Source: an uncultured Prevotella sp.
Lineage (GTDB): Bacteria > Bacteroidota > Bacteroidia > Bacteroidales > Bacteroidaceae
DNA: 5,006 bases
Assembly (NCBI RefSeq): GCF_900549175.1
Contig: NZ_URNN01000181.1
Span: forward strand, 1 to 5,006
Reading direction: 5' to 3'
The position numbers were made by a program, and so were the translations under genes. Positions within the stretch are counted from its first letter, which is position 1. Every line of letters begins with the position of its first letter. The notes under the pieces were generated by a model, which was not told the DNA's origin, ran no database searches, and worked only from the letters and a program-made list of their open reading frames with translations. Of the stretch, positions 1 to 3,961 are shown one piece after another.

Positions 1-168
1 GTCTCCGTGTTCTGAAAAAAATTCCTTTGCACCTTTGCTTTAAAATAAATCTCCGTGTCTCCGTGTTCTGAAAAAAATTCCTTTGCACCTTTGCTTTAAA
101 ATAAATCTCCGCGTCTCCGTGTTCTGAAAAAATCCTTTGTGCTTTTGCGCCTTTGCGTTTAAATTAAT
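1..168. repeat. 56-bp tandem repeat, about three copies
   Basis: Copies start at 1, 57 and 113 with an exact 56-bp period. Copies 1 and 2 differ only at their last base. Copy 3 keeps the GTCTCCGTGTTCTG head but diverges in its second half, where the CCTTTGCA-type element occurs three times instead of twice. Each unit itself contains shorter repeats: CTCCGTGT twice and CCTTTGCN twice, separated by A-tracts. The array starts at the window edge and may continue upstream. There are no variable spacers, so it is not a CRISPR array, and no open reading frame of note covers it. It lies beyond the 3' end of the minus-strand outer-membrane protein gene. Function unknown. Confidence 0.93.
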
Positions 169-203
169 TTGCAACTGTGGTTGATTCAACCGTGGTTGCA
201 AAT
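167..203 (+). other. Hairpin built from two near-palindromic 12-mers
   Basis: The arms 167-183 and 187-203 pair over 17 positions around a 3-nt ATT loop. Nine outer pairs (ATTTGCAAC with GTTGCAAAT) and five inner pairs are Watson-Crick. The three pairs between them are G-U wobbles if plus-strand RNA is made, but would be A-C mismatches in minus-strand RNA. The same stretch can be read as a direct repeat, CAACTGTGGTTG (172-183) and CAACCGTGGTTG (187-198), each half-palindromic. An A7 run follows on the plus strand, so it is not a plus-strand intrinsic terminator, and no U-tract follows it on the minus strand. It could be a paired protein-binding site or a structured-RNA remnant. Confidence 0.6.
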
Positions 204-237
204 AAAAAAACGGGAACTACGAGTTGTTTAATAAGTA

Positions 238-281
238 AGAGTGATGAGTGAAGTATATCAAACCTCTTCACTCATCACTCT
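238..281. repeat. 16-bp perfect inverted repeat
   Basis: AGAGTGATGAGTGAAG at 238-253 is the exact reverse complement of 266-281, with a 12-nt spacer. The right arm is the first copy of the neighbouring 21-bp tandem repeat, so the left arm can in principle pair with any of the first three copies. It lies just downstream of the minus-strand outer-membrane protein gene and could form a hairpin in that transcript's 3' end. No T-rich run follows it in the minus direction, so I do not call it an intrinsic terminator. Confidence 0.8.
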
Positions 282-345
282 GAACTCTTCACTCATCACT
301 CAGAACTCTTCACTCATCACTCAGAACTCTTCACTCTGTGAACTC
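262..345. repeat. 21-bp tandem repeat, about 3.5 copies
   Basis: The unit is AACTCTTCACTCATCACTCAG. The AA of successive units falls at 283, 304 and 325, giving a 21-bp period. A slightly diverged copy precedes these at 262-282, and a shortened 16-nt unit (325-340) leads into a further AACTCTG. Copies at 283-303 and 304-324 are identical. Inside each unit the element CACTC recurs at a spacing of about 7 nt. The array ends about 12 nt from the stop codon of the outer-membrane protein gene, so it is probably transcribed in that mRNA's 3' untranslated region as a purine-rich strand. Confidence 0.9.
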
Positions 346-357
346 TGACTTATAGAG

Positions 358-1944
358 CTAAAAGGTATATCCCATCGTGAGGAGAACCTGATTGCGCTTG
401 TTGCTCACGTCAACGGACTCGGCTACGTTCGTGGCGTCGAGAACATCCTTGAAGGGAGTGAACGTACCGTCGGTCTGACTGTACTGGTAGGCGAGGTCGA
501 GCGAGAACTTGCCGAGGCGGCAGCCCACGCCGGCGGTAAGACGCTGTGTGGCTTTCCAGTTGGTGTAGTCGGTCTGCGACTGGTCGGTGACGCCGTACGA
601 CGCCAGCGTACCGTCCTTGTAACCGTGCTTGTTGTACATCGGCGACACATAGTTGTAGCCGGCACGCACGAACAACTGCGGAGCCACCATCACCTCGGCA
701 CCCAACTTCAGCGTCGACACGCCCTTGAGGGTCTGCTCGGCATGACGCTTCATCGGTATGTCGGTGGACGATGTGGTGTTGCCGTCCCAGTCGTAGCCGT
801 CAATCTCGCGGCTGTCAAGACTGCCGTAGTCGGCAAACTCATAGGATGCGCCAAGGGCGATGAAGTTGTCGATGGTGTGGCCGAGACTCAGACCGAACTT
901 CCACGGGGTGTGCAGCTTGAAGTCGTAGCTGTTGTCGATGTCCCAACCGTTTATTCCGTTATAGTGAGGGTGGTTTTCATCAACATCCTTATACATTGCC
1001 GTGTAGTTGCGGGTGGTTAGGTCGTACCATGTAGGTGTGGCCACAGACAGGCCGATGCGGAAAGGCGAGTCTTCTATCGGACGGAATATTACGCCGGCCT
1101 TGAGGTCGAAACCGGTTCCGGTAATCTCGCGCGTGTCTTCCACGAGTACGCCGCCGAGACCATAATCATCCACTGTACCTTTATCATACAATTCCGCATA
1201 CTCCGAATAGCTCTTGTAGTGTACATCGTGCACGCCGATTGTGACACCGAGGTATACGCGGTTGTTGAGGTTTCCGCTGATGTTGAAGTCGTACTGGCCG
1301 ATGTATCCGGTCTGCACCCTATCCATCATATAGCGCTCGGCATAGGCAGGAAAGAAAATCTCCTTCTTATTCGGGTCAGGATTCAAATCAACGTACGGAT
1401 TGTATATCATAGCGTTGTAATACAGATAATCCAACTGACTGTAGGCATAGTCATTTGAGAGAACCTCGTCGTTCTCTATAAACACATCCATTCCGGCGTA
1501 GCCCTTGTTATAAGACACCCTGTTCTGCGACCCGCCGTTTAGGGTGCGTCCCGCCGCGTTGAGTATATGGTTGAAGTTGCGGCTCTTGTGATAGTTGAAC
1601 GCGAAGTTGAGGAAAGAGCTTTGCCCCATGCGGGTGGAATAGACGAAACCGGCCTGGTCGAAGCTCATGTTGGTCTTGTTGCCGTTGGCAAACTCCTGCG
1701 CATCCTCCTGCGTTACAAGTCCGAAAGAAAGGTTCGCCGCTGAGTGGCGGAAGAGTCCTATGCCCGCGGGGTTGGTGGAGATGGTGGAGAGGTCGGCTCC
1801 CAAAGCGTCCATGGCTCCTCCCATGCCCACGTAACGTGCCGTTCCATTGAGGTCTTTTGTTGCCAGTTCGGCATTTATGTATGTCTCCTGCGCTGTCATT
1901 CCGACGCTTGCCAGAAGCATGACAGACATTAATTGATATTTCAT
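358..1944 (-). CDS. Outer-membrane beta-barrel protein, OmpP1/FadL (TodX) family
   Basis: This 528-residue protein is predicted to form an outer-membrane beta-barrel. Residues 1 to about 18 look like a Sec signal peptide (MKYQ, hydrophobic LMSVMLLASVGM, then TAQE as the likely signal peptidase I site). Residues 33-66 carry the signature of Bacteroidales members of the OmpP1/FadL family: TARYVGMGGAM-DALGADLSTI-NPAGIGLFR. The rest alternates short amphipathic strands rich in Tyr, Asn and Asp, and the protein ends in a Phe (LLTMGYTF), as expected for barrel assembly by the BAM complex. FadL-type proteins let hydrophobic substrates cross the outer membrane. Bacteroidales homologues are often labelled 'hemin receptor' or 'outer membrane protein transport protein', but nothing here identifies the substrate. 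The ATG is the natural start because the signal peptide begins right after it. The gene lies 167 nt downstream of queH on the same strand, so read-through from queH is possible. No TAnnTTTG-type promoter was found directly upstream. Confidence 0.9.
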   Translation of the reverse strand: MKYQLMSVMLLASVGMTAQETYINAELATKDLNGTARYVGMGGAMDALGADLSTISTNPAGIGLFRHSAANLSFGLVTQEDAQEFANGNKTNMSFDQAGFVYSTRMGQSSFLNFAFNYHKSRNFNHILNAAGRTLNGGSQNRVSYNKGYAGMDVFIENDEVLSNDYAYSQLDYLYYNAMIYNPYVDLNPDPNKKEIFFPAYAERYMMDRVQTGYIGQYDFNISGNLNNRVYLGVTIGVHDVHYKSYSEYAELYDKGTVDDYGLGGVLVEDTREITGTGFDLKAGVIFRPIEDSPFRIGLSVATPTWYDLTTRNYTAMYKDVDENHPHYNGINGWDIDNSYDFKLHTPWKFGLSLGHTIDNFIALGASYEFADYGSLDSREIDGYDWDGNTTSSTDIPMKRHAEQTLKGVSTLKLGAEVMVAPQLFVRAGYNYVSPMYNKHGYKDGTLASYGVTDQSQTDYTNWKATQRLTAGVGCRLGKFSLDLAYQYSQTDGTFTPFKDVLDATNVAESVDVSNKRNQVLLTMGYTF

Positions 1945-1977
1945 TTTTTAATTATTAATTATTAATTTTTAATTATT
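1945..1977 (-). promoter_or_regulatory. A/T-rich leader before the outer-membrane protein start
   Basis: The 33 nt before the start codon are almost entirely A and T, made of repeated TAATTAT elements ending in a run of A next to the ATG. There is no Shine-Dalgarno sequence. Bacteroidetes commonly rely on unstructured A-rich leaders for initiation, which fits this segment. A small hairpin (AACTC-GTA-GAGTT, 1988-2000) and repeat sequence lie just upstream. No -7 element matching TAnnTTTG was seen on this strand in the gap, so the transcription start is unknown. Confidence 0.4.
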
Positions 1978-1995
1978 GCAAGTGCTCAACTCGTA

Positions 1996-2090
1996 GAGTT
2001 AAAGGGAGTTAAGCCATTTGCATTATGAGCATGAATATTGCCGGGACATTTGGCTTAACTCCTTAACTCCCTTTAACTCCTTAACTCCCT
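1996..2090. repeat. Inverted pair of AGTTAAGG-type intergenic repeats
   Basis: On the plus strand 1996-2016 reads GAGTTAAAGGGAGTTAAGCC plus A. At 2050-2090 the same family runs in the opposite direction as TTAACTCC, TTAACTCCC and TTTAACTCC units. On its purine strand the longer copy is AGTTAAGG, AGTTAAAGGG, AGTTAAGG, AGTTAAGCCAA, that is 8- and 10-nt modules with a GCCA end. The inner ends pair perfectly over 12 bp (2005-2016 with 2051-2062) around a 34-nt loop. It occupies most of the gap between queH and the outer-membrane protein gene. Function is unknown; the arrangement suggests a foldable 3' untranslated region of queH or a mobile or expanding repeat. Confidence 0.85.
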
Positions 2091-2111
2091 GCCAAGTGAA
2101 GCTTGCGAAAC

Positions 2112-2696
2112 TTAAGTTATTAATTTTTTCGCGCTGAACTCGCACCCGCAATATTGCTGGTTGTAGAAACCATACTCGCGGATGATGGTAGCACGACGCT
2201 CGCTCAGTCCGCCCTTGCGCCAGTTCTGCTCCCACCATGTAACACCGGGATGGCGTGCTACGGCACGGCGACCGGCCTCGTTTATCTGGTCGAGGCTCTT
2301 CCAACGGCTCGACATCAGCGTCGTCGTTATGACAGTAAAGCCGTGTTCTTCGGCATAACGCGCCGTACGCTCCAGCCGCATGTCGAAACAGAGCTGACAG
2401 CGGCCGCCGCGCTCCGGCTCGTGCTCCAGTCCGGCCACGCAGCCGAGCCACGAGGCATGGTCGTAATCGTCGTCAACAATCTCAAGACCCAGTGCCGTGG
2501 CATAGCGCGTACACTCGTCCTTGCGTATTCTGTATTCTTCCTCGGGCCAGATGTTCGGGTTGCAATAATATATCACCGGCGTAACGCCATGCTGCATCAG
2601 ACATTCGATGATGGCCGACGAACACGGTGCGCAACATGTGTGGAGCAACACCCGGGTGGCGCCTCCGGGAACCTCGATGGTGAATTTCTTTTTCAT
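2112..2696 (-). CDS. queH: Epoxyqueuosine reductase QueH
   Basis: This 194-residue protein matches the QueH (DUF208) family, which reduces epoxyqueuosine to queuosine at the tRNA wobble position, the last step of queuosine synthesis. QueH is the non-cobalamin alternative to QueG. Visible signatures are the N-terminal HTCCAPCSS (residues 19-27, Cys21, Cys22, Cys25), YYCNPNIWPEEEY (43-55), the RCQLCFDMRL block (99-108, Cys100 and Cys103), and the C-terminal FYNQQYCGCEFS (177-188, Cys183 and Cys185). Conserved Cys residues of this family bind an iron-sulfur cluster; the full set seems intact, so the enzyme should be active. The length is close to that expected for the family. The ATG chosen is about 20 nt from a good -7 promoter element, implying a short leader. 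It is divergent from the thioesterase gene and on the same strand as the outer-membrane protein gene. No other queuosine gene is in view. Confidence 0.95.
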   Translation of the reverse strand: MKKKFTIEVPGGATRVLLHTCCAPCSSAIIECLMQHGVTPVIYYCNPNIWPEEEYRIRKDECTRYATALGLEIVDDDYDHASWLGCVAGLEHEPERGGRCQLCFDMRLERTARYAEEHGFTVITTTLMSSRWKSLDQINEAGRRAVARHPGVTWWEQNWRKGGLSERRATIIREYGFYNQQYCGCEFSAKKLIT

Positions 2697-2708
2697 CCTG
2701 ATAGCATA

Positions 2709-2724
2709 TTTGCATGCAAACTTA
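2709..2724 (-). promoter_or_regulatory. Probable queH promoter with overlapping palindrome
   Basis: On the minus strand 2724-2717 reads TAAGTTTG, matching the Bacteroidetes sigma-factor -7 consensus TAnnTTTG. It lies about 20 nt before the queH ATG. A clear TTTG at the -33 position is absent. The TTTG overlaps a perfect 12-bp palindrome, TTTGCATGCAAA (2709-2720), which would sit close to the transcription start and could be a repressor site, though a palindrome of this length in A/T-rich DNA may be incidental. Confidence 0.55.
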
Positions 2725-2779
2725 CAACAAAAACACGAGATTATACACCGGCTGCATGAAGAATCAGCAAAAAAAGACG

Positions 2780-2787
2780 TAACTTTG
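2780..2787 (+). promoter_or_regulatory. Probable thioesterase promoter, -7 element
   Basis: TAACTTTG at 2780-2787, preceded by a run of A, matches the Bacteroidetes -7 consensus TAnnTTTG. It implies a leader of roughly 75 nt before the ATG at 2869. No convincing -33 TTTG is visible about 20 bp upstream. The element is 55 bp from the queH -7 element on the other strand, so the two genes share a compact back-to-back promoter region. Confidence 0.55.
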
Positions 2788-2868
2788 CAACCACAGCGTA
2801 TTCACACACGCGGCAAATTTACCACCCGGAACATATATATACAATAATAATTATTAAGACAAAGGATT

Positions 2869-3252
2869 ATGCTTGAAGAAGGACTGACACATACCGCCCG
2901 CACCACCGTGACCGACAACAACACTGCCATCGCCCTCGGCTCGGGCGATATGCCCGTGCTGGCCACTCCGGCAATGGTTGCCCTGATGGAAAATGCCGCC
3001 ATGCTCGCCGTGGCACCACACTTGCCCGAAGGCTCGACAACCGTTGGCGGACATATAGACTCGTCGCACCTTAGTCCGTCGGCTGTTGGCTCGGAGGTGG
3101 AAGCCACGGCCGAATTGCACAGGATAGAGGGCAAGAAACTGTATTTCAAGATTGTGGCACGGCAGGGCGACACCGTCATAGGCGAGGCCACCCATCTGCG
3201 CTTTATAGTGGACAGGGAAAAGTTTATGGCAAGGCTCACCCCCGGCAGTTGA
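2869..3252 (+). CDS. Hotdog-fold thioesterase, FlK-like (fluoroacetyl-CoA thioesterase family)
   Basis: This 127-residue protein is predicted to be a soluble single-domain hotdog acyl-CoA thioesterase. The pattern VLATPAMVALMENAA (30-44), TTVGGHIDSSHLSPSAVG (57-74), VEATAELHRIEGKKLYFKI (77-95) and GEATHLRFIV (105-114) fits the FlK-like family. FlK of Streptomyces cattleya uses a Thr42/Glu50/His76 triad; here Thr33, Glu41 and His67 have identical spacing (8 and 26 residues), so the catalytic set appears complete. Most members are not fluoroacetyl-CoA enzymes; the substrate here is unknown and may be a short acyl-CoA, perhaps for clearing toxic or stalled CoA esters. The ATG follows AAGGA closely (2 nt), a weak ribosome-binding site, and no better start lies nearby. 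It is divergent from queH and 185 nt ahead of the hip operon, from which it is probably separate. Confidence 0.88.
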   Translation: MLEEGLTHTARTTVTDNNTAIALGSGDMPVLATPAMVALMENAAMLAVAPHLPEGSTTVGGHIDSSHLSPSAVGSEVEATAELHRIEGKKLYFKIVARQGDTVIGEATHLRFIVDREKFMARLTPGS

Positions 3253-3267
3253 GGAGGTAAGGGGGCA

Positions 3268-3295
3268 GTTAACTCCTTAAGAATTCCTTAACTCT
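3268..3295. repeat. Degenerate TTAACTCC-type intergenic repeat
   Basis: TTAACTCC (3269-3276) and CCTTAACTC (3286-3294), separated by a 9-nt TTAAGAATT, are related to the units at 2050-2090 and 4944-4980 but less regular. They lie 16 nt after the thioesterase stop codon. This third occurrence shows that the family is spread over the intergenic gaps of this window. Confidence 0.6.
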
Positions 3296-3313
3296 CTTGA
3301 ATTATCTTATAAT

Positions 3314-3383
3314 AAAAAAAGTCCCTTACGGGTACAATATCACATTCTTTTTTGTATCTTTGTACCCGTAAGGGGTTATTTTT
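3314..3383. terminator. Possible bidirectional intrinsic terminator (alternative role of the O1/O2 repeat)
   Basis: The 15-bp inverted repeat is flanked by A7 on the left (3314-3320) and by GTTATTTTT on the right (3375-3383). Either strand's transcript would therefore form a long stem followed by a U-rich run. On the plus strand this could end thioesterase transcription before the hip genes. The 22-nt loop is long for a terminator, and the third copy of the same motif at 3404 argues that protein binding is the main role. Both functions could coexist. Confidence 0.35.
3355..3362 (+). promoter_or_regulatory. Probable hip operon promoter, -7 element
   Basis: TATCTTTG matches the Bacteroidetes -7 consensus TAnnTTTG, placing the transcription start near 3368 and giving a leader of about 70 nt that contains the third operator copy. 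The expected -33 region carries O1 instead of a clear TTTG, so the basal promoter may be weak. Its enclosure by the inverted repeat fits tight autorepression. Confidence 0.55.
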
Positions 3384-3403
3384 ATATCACAACAGTATTA
3401 TTA

Positions 3404-3428
3404 TACCCGTACGGGGTATTTTTAAGGA
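3404..3428 (+). promoter_or_regulatory. Third operator copy O3 and hipB ribosome-binding site
   Basis: TACCCGTACGGGGT (3404-3417) repeats O2 (TACCCGTAAGGGGT, 3363-3376) with one substitution, and the similarity extends through ATTTTTA with a one-base gap. Its centre CCCGTACGGG (3406-3415) is a perfect 10-bp palindrome. Core centres of O1, O2 and O3 are 40 and 41 bp apart, about four helical turns, which would place bound dimers on nearly the same DNA face. AAGGA at 3424-3428, 9 nt before the hipB ATG, is a fair Shine-Dalgarno sequence directly beside it. Confidence 0.7.
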
Positions 3429-3437
3429 ATTTTACTT

Positions 3438-3638
3438 ATGCAGATAGGAGAATATATTCGTAACAAAAGGAAAGTGTTCAAACTCACGCAGATTGAACTT
3501 TCAGAGCGGACCGGCGTAGGCATCCGCTTCATAAGAGAACTGGAAAGGGGCAAAACCACCGTACAACTGGATAAGGTAAACCAAGTGCTATACCTATTCG
3601 GTGAAGAACTGCAACCGGCCAAAATGGAGATGTTATGA
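3438..3638 (+). CDS. hipB: HipB-like XRE-family repressor/antitoxin partner
   Basis: This 66-residue protein is almost entirely one Cro/C1-type helix-turn-helix domain (residues about 3-60). IGEYIRNKRKVFKLTQIELSERTGV covers the first helices and turn, and IRFIRELERGKTTVQLDKVNQVLYLFG contains the recognition helix and the conserved ELERGK motif. It resembles HipB and y4mF-type regulators and is shorter than E. coli HipB (88 residues), with almost no C-terminal tail. The expected role is to bind the operators just upstream as a dimer, repress the operon and bring together the HipS/HipT proteins. The start is supported by AAGGA 9 nt upstream. Its stop overlaps the next start as ATGA (4 nt), indicating translational coupling. 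Confidence 0.88.
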   Translation: MQIGEYIRNKRKVFKLTQIELSERTGVGIRFIRELERGKTTVQLDKVNQVLYLFGEELQPAKMEML

Positions 3639-3961
3639 CAAAAGCGAACATATACATCAACGACAGACTATGCGGTGTTCTCATAGAAAATTCCGACGGG
3701 TACACATTCCGGTACCATAAGGAATACCTCAGCAGTGAGGGAGCCGTTCCGCTGAGTCCCACAATGCCGCTACAAGAAGCGGAATACGAGAAGGAATTTA
3801 TGTTTCCCGTGTTCGACGGACTGATACCAGAAGGATGGATGCTCGACATAGTGGACAAAACATGGAAGATAAACCCGCGTGACAGGATGAAACTGCTGGT
3901 CACGTGTTGCAAAGACTGTATCGGAAACATAAGCGTGAGAGAATATGAAGAAACCGATTAA
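3635..3961 (+). CDS. hipS: HipS-like antitoxin: stand-alone HipA N-terminal domain
   Basis: This 108-residue protein corresponds to the N-terminal subdomain of HipA, encoded separately. Family signatures are the early beta-strands with VLIENSDGYTFRYHKEYL (15-32), AVPLSPTMPL (37-46), FPVFDGLIPEGWM (57-69) and DCIGNISVREY (94-104). In E. coli O127 HipBST the homologous HipS, not HipB, is the antitoxin and inhibits the kinase by inserting a conserved Trp into the active site. Trp68 in the LIPEGW motif is the best candidate here (inference by motif); Trp77 is the only other Trp. GGAGA (3626-3630) precedes the start, which overlaps hipB by 4 nt. The 3' end overlaps hipT by 17 nt in another frame. 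It is not simply a frameshifted HipA: it spans the whole N-terminal domain, and the kinase gene has its own start and N-terminal motif. Confidence 0.85.
   Translation: MTKANIYINDRLCGVLIENSDGYTFRYHKEYLSSEGAVPLSPTMPLQEAEYEKEFMFPVFDGLIPEGWMLDIVDKTWKINPRDRMKLLVTCCKDCIGNISVREYEETD

Larger units (their letters stand above)
3313..3384. promoter_or_regulatory. hip operator O1/O2: 15-bp inverted repeat around the promoter
   Basis: CCCTTACGGGTACAA (3323-3337) is the exact reverse complement of 3360-3374, with a 22-nt spacer. Each arm holds a CCC-N4-GGG core (O1 CCCTTACGGG, O2 CCCGTAAGGG), so each may bind one repressor dimer. The similarity continues into T-rich tails: read outward, both are TACCCGTAAGGG followed by ten mostly T bases and a final A, matching at 19 of 22 positions. 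The hip -7 element lies between the arms and touches O2, and O1 covers the -33 region, so bound repressor should block RNA polymerase. E. coli HipB recognises TATCC-N8-GGATA palindromes; the site here is similar in style but has a different core and spacing. HipB of this operon is the obvious candidate ligand (inference). Confidence 0.75.

Noticed and set aside
1..345. CRISPR array
   Set aside because: The repeats are directly adjacent tandem units (56 bp and 21 bp) with no unique spacers and no cas genes nearby.
625..1458. Plus-strand open reading frames inside the barrel gene
   Set aside because: They have low-complexity Val-rich or His-rich translations typical of antisense shadows of a GC-rich coding strand.
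2023..2451. Minus-strand 142-codon frame overlapping queH
   Set aside because: It is an Arg-rich out-of-frame reading of queH that runs into the intergenic repeats.
2154..2759. Long plus-strand open reading frame of 201 codons
   Set aside because: It is antisense to queH, whose Cys motifs and full-length family match are clear; its translation shows no recognisable domain.
2802..3239. Minus-strand open reading frame of 145 codons
   Set aside because: It is antisense to the thioesterase, which has the conserved Thr/Glu/His spacing; the opposite translation resembles no family I recognise.
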